DNA of 64,000 bases from Lycorma delicatula. Taxonomy: Eukaryota > Arthropoda > Insecta > Hemiptera > Fulgoridae. Below the pieces are notes generated by a model that saw only the letters and a program-made list of their open reading frames with translations, was not told where the DNA came from and made no database searches. Positions 34,395 through 44,772 of this stretch are shown here, piece after piece; positions within the stretch are counted from its first letter, which is position 1, and each line of letters opens with the position of its first letter. The translations under genes and the position numbers were made by a program. The DNA lies in the NCBI RefSeq assembly GCF_047948215.1, contig NC_134460.1:11427001-11491000 (forward strand). The letters run 5' to 3'.

Positions 34395-34650
34395 TTTATC
34401 ATAACCGCCAGTTCTCATCCGAAACCTTTTTCACCTATACTTCCGATTGTCGCCTATAGCATTTTAAAAGTCACCGGTGCCTGGTCTGCAATCCCGATCT
34501 GATCTACCGAATAATTGTTCTTTTTCCGGTAAATTGTTTTACGTATCTTTGAAAGTTTTGTTAGTTTATCTTCGTATATTTGTGTTTGCCGTTCGCTACG
34601 CTGTTACTCTACTTCTTCGAATAGGAAACGTTTGTCGGCAAAAAAATCGG

Positions 34651-36965
34651 CGTACTCAGTTAAAACTAATTTTAAATTATACCTACCGATATTTAATTCA
34701 TCAGTGATTTCTTCTAAGACTTTCATTTAACAATTTTTTTACCTAATTTCATTTATGCGCTAGAATTTTTTCTTTTATTCCCGAATTATCGTGTTTTTCC
34801 ATCGCGAAATGTTCTCTTGTTTTTATCGGCTTCGAGAAATTAGTTTTCGTTTTTCGTTTTCCTGGAATGCAAAATTTTGGGCCGTCGCACGATTTTCATC
34901 CCCTTTTACGTAAGCAATATATTTGTAACTTATCTGCAGCAGTGAATAAACGTAGTTTTTTTTCTTCACTTATTCTGTAGTTCTACAAAAAACAAAACTT
35001 TTACGTACTGAACGGTCGTTATCTTAATTAAAACTTTTGATATAACTTAAAATGACGACAAAACGGTCGACAAAAATGTTTTCGTATGAAATAAGAATAA
35101 CCTGTTTGAGAAAAATCCAAGAACAGGTTCCGATAAAATTCGTAGCCAGGTTTTATGTAAATCATTTTATTTCACTGTATGTAGGTTCGTAGTCAAAATA
35201 AATCAGTTTCTATTATTATGCGGTACAGCCTGATGAATATGTACATAAGTATATAAGTTTAATAATTACATAATCACCAATATGTAACCTTAAAATCAAT
35301 TTAAGATGCACAGGCTATTTTTGCATGTCATTCTGGACAAAATTGTACGTATAGTACGTGAAACATAATATGATTATTCGTATTTAATTTGTTATATAAC
35401 AAGAGTTATTGGATAACTTTTGTGTAATTTGTGTTTACGTATGTGCTCGTGGGTGTTGTACCACCTTAAATATATTTTTTTATGTAACAAAATTAATATA
35501 AAGTAAGTAATATGCCTTTTTTTAATGTACGTAATTTATCTTTATAAACGTAATTATTACTGTTTCTTAATTTATTTTTTCATTTGAAAAAGTACTCATA
35601 TTGCTTGTGGAATTCAGTGATTTAACTTTTAAACATTGTAAGCAAGAATAAAATAATATGTTTGCATTTGTGTGCGCCGTTATTTTCTCTTCGTTTGAGT
35701 GGTACATTCTATAAACCATTTAATCCATCAATCAGTTTTATTTTCATTTATGTTACTTACGCTGTTATTGTCGTTGAATAATAAAAAAAGCATTAGCTAT
35801 TATTAAAGACACCTAACACTGACTTCTTAAACATGTAACGAACGATATTTATCACATCTACACACTTACGTTTTTCAATGAAAATGAGGACAAACTTCTG
35901 TGTCGTTTTATTTCTTTGTTCCAGAATGAAATTTATAGTGCCTTTAATTTATAATTAATCGGATATTCAATGAAATATATTGAAGTGTTGGTCAGTACAC
36001 GTTAATATTTTATAAATGCTTTTGTTCAAACTACTGGATAAAATAATACACGATTGATCTGATATCATTAATGATTCGCTATTCAGTTCTTTTATTCATT
36101 TAATATAGCTGAAGAAATGCTTACGATGATGTAATACAACTAACTCTGATTCATTACAATTAATTTTCTGTTTTTTTTTGTTTTTTTTAATTCATATCGA
36201 TGTCTTTGTAGAAAAGAAAACCATTATTTGATCGATCAGTAATTATTAATCATCTGTATAAACGTATTATTGGGTATAACTGCAATCTTATATTTATTTA
36301 TAAATTCATCTATCAGTTTTTAATAACATTAAAAATTGATAGTCATCATTAGAGTTAGATATGGAAGTCGGGTTAATAATTATTCAATTATTCATTATAC
36401 ATTTACATTTAATGAATATTATTTCTCCAGAAATAAATTAAGAAAAATATTTTTACCACAGATTGCAGGAATTTCTCTTTAAGAAGTCCATTAGAGATTG
36501 TAGTACAATAAGCAAACATAAAAGAAAAATATTAATTAAAAAAATAATACCGTGGAACTTTAATGCATTTTTTAAAGAATATTGACTATCTAATGGTTAC
36601 AGTATTATGAATTGCTAAGTAAATTTTTCTTTCACTATCATACGTTACCGTGAAAGATACTTGATTCTATGCTAACAAACATAGGAACAAACCTCAAAAC
36701 TACTAAAAAAAATTGTTATTTTGCGGACAGAATTACATGATTACGCTCAAAAACGCTTACTGATTTTACGTAAAATTTAAAATCAAATTTTGACCTAATG
36801 GTAAAAAAAGGTAGCGTTTAACCAAAAAAAAAAAAAAAAAAAGAAACAGCCATTTCGATTGTTAAACCATCAGCAGCAGTAGATATTGCTGAAGAAAAAT
36901 ATATAAAAATAAATAATAAGGTATAATGAAAACAATAATTAATAAATAAACTAACTTTGTTTGTA
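34651..36965. other. AT-rich DNA, no gene seen
   Basis: It may include the N-terminal end of the pogo element up to about 34750, but nothing recognisable remains. The rest holds no motif-bearing frame. Confidence 0.5.
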
Positions 36966-37410
36966 TTTTTACTTCCTTGTACGAAGTAAAGGAAGTATTC
37001 TGATTGCGAAAAATTTCGGTTTACTGAATCCCTGAATCCATTTTCACTAGTTTCGGTAAGACTTCTGTACGTACTTACGTATCTCGCATAACTCAAAAAC
37101 GATTAGCCTTAGGACAATGAAATATTTGGATCTTACAAGGGGTAGGCACATCGGTTCGAATCAGATTTCATTTTTTTTTTTAATTTTTTTTTAATTTAAA
37201 TATATTGATATATTAATAATTATTAACCTCTGATTTAAAAAAAAAAATTACGATAAATAATAATACAGTAATAACAAAAAAAAATTAAAAAAAAAGGTTA
37301 TTAATGAAATAAAATTTTATGTACTTTTCATTTTAAAAAAATGTGTATATGTAATTTAATTGGCGTACAATGAAGTCACGTGGTGTCCACATCAGATTTT
37401 TTTATTATAC
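36966..37410 (+). repeat. Unclassified repeat X, copy 1
   Basis: It starts ACTTCCTTGTACGAAGTAAA, with AAGGAAGT completing an 8-bp inverted pair. It then carries AAAAATTTCGGTTT, TTTTCACTAGTTTCGG, TCGCATAACTCAAAAACG, the B-box-like CGGTTCGAATC, an AT-rich middle, and an end GAAGTCACGTGGTGTCCACA. The same order occurs inverted at 39.66-40.39 and 44.29-44.77 kb. The class is unknown; there is no coding. Confidence 0.7.
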
Positions 37411-37720
37411 TGATTTATTAAAAATTATTAACCTCTGATCGAAAAAAATATGAAAAAATCAGACGTTATTAGTGAAATAAAATTTTATGTACGTGAAGTC
37501 GGATTCGAACCGATGTGTGCATGGTTACGGATTCGACACGTTCTCACTACCCTACATAACTACTTGAGCGACGTGAAACAGAATTAATATACAAAGTAAT
37601 ATAAAATACTGATAAATCCTCCAATGCGGATTGGAGGATCGTATCTCACTTTCAAATGAAATTTAATAGAAGGAAGTACAAGGAAGTCATGTGATGTCCA
37701 TACCAGATTTTTTTACTTTT
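37411..37720 (+). repeat. Unclassified repeat X, second partial copy with tRNA-like insert
   Basis: It repeats the AT-rich middle (TTATTAACCTCTGAT, GAAATAAAATTTTATGTAC) and the end (GGAAGTCATGTGATGTCCAT) of copy 1. It carries an extra roughly 85-bp stretch at 37494-37578 that on the minus strand looks tRNA-like (GCTCAAGTAG...GGGTAGTGAG as A-box region, CGGTTCGAATCC as B-box). No full cloverleaf was found, so no tRNA is called. Confidence 0.55.
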
Positions 37721-37878
37721 GTTCTATAAACATTCTTAAAAACATTACATTTAAAATGTTTTTTATAGTTTATACTATTTGTACTTTTTTCTCTGTGTCT
37801 ACTGCAGATGAATTTTTAGAAAAATAATTGGAAAAGTTAAAAAAATTAAACCATTTAAAAAAAATAAAGAAAAATAAT

Positions 37879-37960
37879 CTGACCTCTGTGGCTCAGTATG
37901 TAACGACTTGGCATTTCGAGCGGAGGTCCCGGGTTCGAATCACGGTTCGGCGTGGATCTT
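37879..37960 (+). mobile_element. SINE-B-like tRNA-head fragment
   Basis: CTGACCTCTGTGGCTCAG starts an A-box-like region; GGTCCCGGGTTCGAATCACG contains the B-box; CGTGGATCTTTTCATAAGCTAC parallels the SINE-B body TTTTCACACGCTAC. Diverged, with no 3' module. Confidence 0.55.
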
Positions 37961-38149
37961 TTCATAAGCTACCTATTTCCACCGGGCTATGATCATATAT
38001 GTTGACACCCGGTCTTCATAATTTTCATATACCACAGTTTCTCTATCGTTTATATAAAACAAATGTTTCACGGTTTTACGGTAATTTTTTTTTTTATAAG
38101 TTATGAATATCTTATTTCGGTCCAATATATTAATGGTGAATATATTAAT

Positions 38150-39349
38150 GTGAAGAATACAGAACAATTAGTTTAACTAGTCATGCATCAAAAATCTTAA
38201 CTAGAATTCTATACAGAAGAATTGAGAGGAGAGTGGAAGAAGTGTTAGGAGAAGACCAATTTGGTTTCAGGAAAAGTATAGGCACAAGGGAAGCAATTTT
38301 AGGCCTCAGATTAATAGTAGAAGGAAGATTAAAGAAAAACAAACCGACATACTTGGCGTTTATAGACCTAGAAAAGGCATTCGATAACGTAGACTGGAAT
38401 AAAATGTTCAGCATTTTGAAAAAATTAGGTTTCAAATACCGAGATAGAAGAACAATTCCTAACATGTACAGCAACCAAACAGCAACAGTAACAATCGAAG
38501 AACATAAGAAAGAAGCCGTAATAAGAAAGGGTGTCCGACAAGGATGTTCCCTATCACCGTTACTTTTTAATCTTTACATGGAACTAGCAGTTAATGATGT
38601 TAAAGAACAATTTAGATTCGGAGTAACAGTACAAGGTGAAAAGATAAAGACGCTACGATTTGCTGATGATATAGTAATTCTAGCCGAGAGTAAAAAGGAT
38701 TTAGAAGAAACAATGAACGGCATAGATGAAGTCCTACGCAAGAACTATCGCATGGAAATAAACAAGAACAAAACAAAAGTAATGAAATGTAGTAGAAATA
38801 ACAAAGATGGACCGCTGAATGTGAAAATAGGAGGAGAAAAGATTATGGAGGTAGAAGAATTTTGTTATTTGGGAAGTAAAATTACTAAAGATGGACGAAG
38901 CAGGAGCGATATAAAATGCCGAATAGCACAAGCTAAACGAGCTTTCAGTAAGAAATATAATTTGTTTACATCAAAAATGAATTTAAATGTCAGGAAAAGA
39001 TTTTTCAAGTGAAACATGGACGATCGGAGTATCTGAGAAGAAAAGATTAGAAGCTTTTGAAATGCGGTGCTATAGGAGAATGTTAAAAATCAGATGGGTG
39101 GATAAAGTGACAAACGAAGAGGTATTGCGGCAAATAGATGAAGAAAGAAGCATTTGGAAAAATATAGTTAAAAGAAGAGATAGACTTATAGGCCACTTAC
39201 TAAGGCATCCTGGAATAGTCGCTTTAATATTGGAAGGACAGGTAGAAGGACAAAATTGTGTAGGCAGGCCACGTTTGGAGTATGTAAAACAAATTGTTTG
39301 TTTGGAGAGCTGCATCAAACCAGTCAAATGACTGAAGAAAAAAAAATTC
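38150..39349 (+). mobile_element. RTE-type LINE copy 7 with two internal deletions
   Basis: It starts at EEYRTISLTSHASKIL. A 259-codon frame at 38233-39012 carries DQFGFRKSIGTREAI, LAFIDLEKAFDNVDW (first catalytic Asp present), GVRQGCSLSPLLFN and LRFADDIVILAES (here after KIKT). A deletion of about 57 bp at 39005 removes LKVYVWSVALYGS and shifts the frame to 38987-39331. A second deletion of about 70 bp at 39297 removes the stretch from RDVGCRG to RES. The 3' end is standard but the A-run follows GAAG directly. No clear target-site duplication. Confidence 0.9.
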
Positions 39350-39660
39350 ATGGTTGATGCTCGTTTTTAATTTGTGAAATTGTATAATATACCGATTTGC
39401 TGCTACCGCTACATTTATCGATTTTGTTTTTTAATAATTACATTAACAGAGAAAAATATACAATATATGTTTATTTATATAAAAAAATAGCACGTAATTG
39501 TCAATGAAGTGAGCTTTTATTGAACGATCTTGAAAGAACATGTTTTAATTTTTTATAAAGGTTTTTCAAATTCTTTTTAATAAAATTATAACAGTTTGGT
39601 TGTTTTCTCTTTTTTTATGAAAGACCGAGCATCAATAGCTTATGGTCAATTAGCCAGGTG
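39350..39660. other. AT-rich spacer
   Basis: Nothing recognised. Confidence 0.5.
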
Positions 39661-40394
39661 GAAATTGATAGCGTGTGTTAAAATCTGATGTGGACACCAC
39701 ATTACCTCCTTGGACGCCTATTAAATTACATATACACATTTTTAGAAGTACATAAAATTTTATTTCACTGATAACTTCTGATTTTTTTTCATATTTTATA
39801 TTATTATTATTATTATTATTACTGAATTATTATTTATCGTAATTTTTTTTTTTTACAGAGATAAAAAAAAGAAGGAAATGAGGTCTGATTCGAACCGATC
39901 TGCCTTCTTCCCCTTGTAACATCCAAATTTTTCATTAAACAATTATTTGGGGTTTAAAACAAGAGGGTTTATTATTTTATTTTCCCGAGTTTATTATTTT
40001 ATTTGTTTTTATAACCTGGAACCAATGAAAATAAGTACCACATATGATATGTCCTTGAATATATCGTGGCTGTCAATGAGGGCTTATTACTGCAGTTAAA
40101 AAAAGGTCCAAAATCCAAATATTTTGAATTTTGAATTGTTAGGATACTTTTGGTCCAGTCGATTGCAATCAAAAGGGGAGGTGCACAACTAGATGTTACA
40201 ACAGTCCTAAATTCAAAATTTCAACATCCTACGGCTAATCGTTTTTAAGTTATGCGAGATACATACGTACAGACGACACGCCGAAACTAGCGAAAATGGA
40301 TTCAGGGATGGTCAAAACGGATATTTCCGTTTAAATTTGAAAACCGAAATTTTTAGCGACAATACTTTCTTGTACTTCGTACCAGGAAGTAAAA
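39661..40394 (-). repeat. Unclassified repeat X, copy 3
   Basis: Inverted relative to copy 1: it starts with ATCTGATGTGGACACCAC and ends ACTTCGTACCAGGAAGTAAA. It contains TCTGATTCGAACCGATC (B-box-like on the minus strand) and the conserved block CTACGGCTAATCGTTTTTAAG. It is longer than copy 1 because of an extra block at about 39935-40200, part of which recurs in copy 4 (GATTGCAATCAAAAGGGGAG). Confidence 0.7.
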
Positions 40395-40396
40395 AT

Positions 40397-40462
40397 GCCA
40401 TGCCTGACCGGAATTCGAACCCAGGACTTCGCACGAAATGCCGAGGCGTTGTTACCTGCTTA
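40397..40462 (-). mobile_element. SINE-B fragment, minus strand
   Basis: On the minus strand CCTGGGTTCGAATTCCGGTC (B-box region) is followed by AGGCATGGCATTTTT, as in SINE-B. It abuts the end of repeat X copy 3. Confidence 0.6.
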
Positions 40463-41088
40463 CTTTTTTTTGCCGAACTATAAGAAATTTGCTAATTATG
40501 CGATTTAAGTTTGCCACTGAATTTACCAAAAATTTTTTTTTTTTTGTTTATTAGTAAAAAATATGGCATTTTAATTATTACACCGATTTTTCATTATTTG
40601 TTTTTCTTGCAATTTACGGAAGGAAGAAGTTAATGCGTAAGAGATTATCCTTTTAATATGCTGATTCATTTGTTTATTAGTATGCTATTGTGAATGCTGA
40701 TTCTTTACTTTTTTTTAACCTTAACCTTCTGATTGACCTTGGCCTGCCTTTCTTTACCTTATCTTTCTTCACTATACCTTATCACCTTCTATCGATCAAG
40801 TTTAATTATTCATTGTTTATGAATTTTTATTATAAATTACCCGTCCGTTTCTTTAATACTTTATTTAAACTACGAAGAATTATTTGCATTTTCATTAAAT
40901 TTGATTAAACGATGTATTTTAAACTATAGAATATTGAAGGTAATTATCCAAAAAATTAGTTTTATTATTCTGTTTATTTTTTGTTTTATTATCAATTACT
41001 TATTATCCTTACTATATTTAGTAATTAATCTTTATTTTTTTTTTTAAATAAATTTTCATTTAAAAAAATATTTTTCTTATTTATTTAG
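40463..41088. other. AT-rich DNA, no gene seen
   Basis: No motif. A 72-codon frame at 40690-40908 is F/L/N-rich low complexity. Confidence 0.5.
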
Positions 41089-41098
41089 ATGATAGTGC

Positions 41099-42783
41099 TT
41101 TTATTTTTTTTTTGTCTTCAGTCATTTGACTGGTTTGATGCAGCTCTCCAAGATTCCCTATCTAGTGCTAGTCGTTTCATTTCAGTATAATACCCTCTAC
41201 ATCTTACATCCCCAACAATTTGTTTTACATTCTCCAAACGTGGCCTGCCTACACAATTTTTCCCTTCTACCTGTCCTTCCAATATTAAAGCGACTATTCC
41301 AGGATGCCTTAGTATGTGGCCTATAAGCTTGTCTCTTCTTTTAACTATATTTTTCCAAATGCTACTTTCTTCATCTATTTGCCGCAATACCTCTTCATTT
41401 GTCACTTTATCCACCCGTCTGATTTTTAACATTCTCCTATAGCACCGCATTTCAAAAGCTTCTAATCTTTTCTTCTCAGATACTCCGATCGTCCAAGTTT
41501 CACTTCCATATAAAGCGACACTCCAAACATACACTTTCAAAAATCTTTTCCTGACATTTAAATTCATTTTTGATGTAAAAAAATTATATTTGTTACTGAA
41601 GGCTCGTTTAGCTTGTGCTATTCGGCATTTTATATCGCTCCTGCTTCGTCCATCTTTAGTAATTTTACTTCCCAAATAACAAAATTCTTCTACCTCCATA
41701 ATCTTTTCTCCTCCTATTTTCACATGCAGTGGTCCATCTTTGTTATTTCTACTACATTTCATTACTTTTGTTTTCTTCTTGTTTATTTTCACGCGATAGT
41801 TTTTGCGTAGGACTTCATCTATGCCGTTCATTGTTTTTTCTAAATCCTTTTTACTCTCGGCTAGAATTACTATATCATCAGCAAATCGTAGCATCTTTAT
41901 CTTTTCACCTTGTACTGTTACTCCGAATCTAAATTGTTCTTTAACATCATTAACTGCTAGTTCCATGTAAAGATTAAAAAGTAACGGCGATAGGGAACAT
42001 CCTTGTCGGACTCCCTTTCTTATTAGGGCTTCTTTCTTATGTTCTTCAATTGTTATTGTTGCTGTTTGGTTCCTGTACATGTTAGCAATTGTTATTCTAT
42101 CTCTGTATTTGAACGCTATTTTTTTTAAAATGCTGAACATTTTATTCCAGTCTACGTTATCGAAAGCCTTTTCTAGGTCTATAAACGCCAAGTATGTCGG
42201 TTTGTTTTTCTTTAATCTTCCTTCTACTATTAATCTGAGGCCTAAAATTGCTTCCCTTGTCCCTATACTTTTCCTGAAACCAAATTGGTCTTCTCCTAAC
42301 ACTTCTTCCACTCTCCTCTCAGTTCTTCTGTATAAAATTCTAGTTAAGATTTTTGATGCATGACTAGTTAAACTAATTGTTCTGTATTCTTCACATTTAT
42401 CTGCCCCTGCTTTCTTTGGTATCATAACTATAACACTTTTTTTGAAGTCTGATGGAAATTCCCCATTTTCATAAATATTACACACCAGTTTGTATAATCT
42501 ATCAATCGCTTCCTCACCTGCACTGCACAGTAATTCTACAGGTATTCCGTCTATTCCAGGAGCCTTTCTGCCATTTAAATCTTTTAATGCTCTCTTAAAT
42601 TCAGATCTCAGTATTGTTTCTCCCATTTCATCCTCCTCAACTTCCTCTTCTTCCTCTATAAAACCATTTTCTAATTCATTTCCTCCGTATAACTCTTCAA
42701 TATATTCCACCCATCTATCGACTTTACCTTTCGTATTATATATTGGTGTACCATCTTTGTTTAACACATTATTACATTGATAC
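41099..42783 (-). mobile_element. RTE-type LINE copy 8, longest in window
   Basis: A 5'-truncated insertion bracketed by the 10-bp ATGATAGTGC (41089-41098 and 42784-42793). It carries the only uninterrupted frame of the family that spans the whole reverse transcriptase plus C-terminal domain. The upstream endonuclease is absent, as expected for early termination of reverse transcription. Confidence 0.95.
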
Positions 42784-42785
42784 AT
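41118..42785 (-). CDS. RTE-type LINE ORF, reverse transcriptase and C-terminal domain
   Basis: A 555-codon frame, the best model for the family. Residues 1-70 are a linker with an acidic run (EEEEEVEEDE). RT motifs follow: GRKAPGIDGIPVELL, VIVMIPKKAG, CEEYRTISLTSHASKIL, EDQFGFRKSIGTREAI, LAFIDLEKAFDNVDW (first catalytic Asp), GVRQGCSLSPLLFNLYMEL, and FADD at residues 301-304 (catalytic pair). The RTE-type C-terminal block is FCYLGSKITKDGRSRSD, ETWTIGVSEKKRLEAFEMRC, GHILRHPGIVALILEGQ. It ends SNQSND with the stop four bases before the A-run. The ATG used lies at the truncation edge, in part formed by flanking DNA, so it is not the native start. Without an endonuclease it is unlikely to mobilise itself. 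One added codon (GYYTEM) is the only visible lesion. Confidence 0.93.
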   Translation of the reverse strand: MYQCNNVLNKDGTPIYNTKGKVDRWVEYIEELYGGNELENGFIEEEEEVEEDEMGETILRSEFKRALKDLNGRKAPGIDGIPVELLCSAGEEAIDRLYKLVCNIYENGEFPSDFKKSVIVMIPKKAGADKCEEYRTISLTSHASKILTRILYRRTERRVEEVLGEDQFGFRKSIGTREAILGLRLIVEGRLKKNKPTYLAFIDLEKAFDNVDWNKMFSILKKIAFKYRDRITIANMYRNQTATITIEEHKKEALIRKGVRQGCSLSPLLFNLYMELAVNDVKEQFRFGVTVQGEKIKMLRFADDIVILAESKKDLEKTMNGIDEVLRKNYRVKINKKKTKVMKCSRNNKDGPLHVKIGGEKIMEVEEFCYLGSKITKDGRSRSDIKCRIAQAKRAFSNKYNFFTSKMNLNVRKRFLKVYVWSVALYGSETWTIGVSEKKRLEAFEMRCYRRMLKIRRVDKVTNEEVLRQIDEESSIWKNIVKRRDKLIGHILRHPGIVALILEGQVEGKNCVGRPRLENVKQIVGDVRCRGYYTEMKRLALDRESWRAASNQSND

Positions 42786-42793
42786 GATAGTGC

Positions 42794-44289
42794 ATTTTGA
42801 TAGATTAATTTATGAATAATTTTTCAATAAAGATGTAAATTATGTTTTTTTATTCCTTGTTATTTATTTGAGAATATTTGAATTTTCAGATGTTTTTTTA
42901 TTTTATTTTATTCTCGAACTGTTTACTACGGACGAATTATAATTTTTATTTCACTTATTCTGTATTTTTTTCTTTTTCCAATATTCTTTCATCATTTAAC
43001 CGTGTCGTTTCTTTATTTTTTCCGAATACAGGATCTTAATTTGTGGTTTTTTTTCCGCTTGGAGTCCTTCCAGTTTTTGGATTTTTCCTAAAAATTTCCC
43101 TTAGTGAATTTTCTCTTCAAAAATCTGTTTTTCTCTGAAGTCTTCTGAGAACCAAATTAATTCAATTTTCTTGTTTTTAAAAAATGTTATAATTGCTTTC
43201 AATTTATATTGGTTGACCAGTCTTAGAAGATAACCATAAAATATTTAACATTTAATTTAATTAAAAATGATCGAATCGGATTTTCTCTTTGTGTTATATT
43301 TTCTTTTGCGAGTTTTTTAATTTAATTTTTCTCAAATTTTTTTAATAATTTTTCTATTTCGGCTTTACTGTTTAAGTTTAAGCAATCCGGTCCTCGCAAA
43401 GACTGTCGGATTTAATTATTGTGCAATGATGCCTTATTTTTGCGTTTATGGAAAGGTTTTTCTTTTTATAGTCATTCCGTACGTTTTCTCGATTTACTTG
43501 TCTCTTTTATGGACCATCATTTTTTCTAAGCCATTTTATTTGGATTGTTTCTTCTAAATATTTCGATTTTTCAAATCTTTAACTTTTTCTAAAATTTGAG
43601 TCTAATGAATTTTGTGCAATTTTTATATTTTTCATAAATTTATGAAGATTTTTAATCTGGTTCTTTCCGCTGATTCTCTGAAAATACAAAGTTGAATTTC
43701 AGCCGATTCAATTTTTTGAGTTATAATGCCAAATTATTAAAAAAACAATTTAAATAATTAATTATTTTTTTATTATTATACATTTTTCCTTTTTTTTTTG
43801 ACGGAGCCATACATTGTGTAAACAGCCTTGAACAAAATTTTTTCATTTCACGTAATAAATATTTATATATATTTTCCGAATTTTTTCTTATTAGGAAAGT
43901 TATTGGCACATATTAATTAACTATTAATCTAAATTAACAAATAGCTTACGAGGTAATAATAATTATTATGGATTGCGGAAATCTTATGCTTCAGGAATGG
44001 AAAGGAATTTTTTTAGCAATATGTCTAAGGTCTTTTAAAACACGATAAACTTAATTTAGCGACTTAGGTTAACAATTTTCAAATTTAAACAAGTCTAGCA
44101 ATGCAAATTCTTTACGTCCATATTTATTGTAATATATATTTTTCTTTAATACATCGTACAGCGACAGATAGAAAAGATTACGCAATTAAGTACTGTGCTT
44201 TTTTTACCTATTACTGTTTTTAAAAAATAAAGGAATAGAAAATATTGGTCGTGGTACTATATAATATAGAACATTACCAGAATAATGGA
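42794..44289. other. AT-rich DNA, no gene seen
   Basis: T-rich with no motif-bearing frame. A 62-codon minus-strand frame at 43721-43909 has no recognised domain. Confidence 0.5.
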
Positions 44290-44772
44290 AAAAATCTGAC
44301 TGAAAAAATCTGAAATTTTATTTCATTAATAACTTCTGATATTTCTTCATTGAATTATTATTTACTGTAAATTTTTTTTTTCAATCAGATGTTAATAATT
44401 TATTAATAAATCAATATATTTAAATTAATAAAAAAGGTAAAAAAAAGAGATGAAGTCTGATTCGAACCGATGTGTCAAGTTCTCAAGGACGGTTTATTAC
44501 TGTAGTTAAGTAATAAGCCCTTTTGATTCAGTAGATTGCAATCAAAAGGGGAGGTGCACAACTAGATTTTACAACAGTCCTAAATCCAAAATTTAAACGT
44601 GCTACGGCTAATCGTTTTTTAGTTATGCGATATACATACGACGTATAGACGTCACGCCGAAACTAGTCAAAATAAATTCAGGGATGGTCAAAATGGATAT
44701 TCCGTTGAGATCTGAAAACCGAAATTTTTTGCTATTACAATACTTCCTTTATAGTTCGTACAAAGAAGTAAA
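44290..44772 (-). repeat. Unclassified repeat X, copy 4
   Basis: Inverted relative to copy 1. Shares AAATTTTATTTCATTAATAA, TCTGATTCGAACCGATGTGT, GATTGCAATCAAAAGGGGAG, GCTACGGCTAATCGTTTTTT and CACGCCGAAACTAG with copy 3, and ends near TTCGTACAAAGAAGTAAAAA. Confidence 0.68.

Larger units (their letters stand above)
32580..34650 (-). pseudogene. Pogo-type (DDE_1) transposase, split by an insertion
   Basis: Read on the minus strand. Upstream part (about 34650-34407): RKKNNYSVDQIGIADQAPV, where ADQAP corresponds to the NxDETP first-aspartate motif of pogo/Tigger-like transposases, then RMRTGGYDKQ. A 1.2-kb insertion (33196-34394) cuts the gene here. Downstream part: YEIFKRKHLLKG, KEGWMNNELAQDWI, then KSSILVMKSFRGHTTDDVK, and in shifted frames FGGITSILQSLN and IPDDLITRSFTKCCISNAL near 32650. 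The family reads LVLDSFRGH, so the second catalytic Asp is Lys here. Many shifts; dead. The N-terminal DNA-binding domain was not recognised, and terminal repeats were not found. Confidence 0.78.

Noticed and set aside
37494..37578. Possible minus-strand tRNA inside repeat X
   Set aside because: A- and B-box-like regions are present, but I could not fold a full cloverleaf; it sits within a dispersed repeat.
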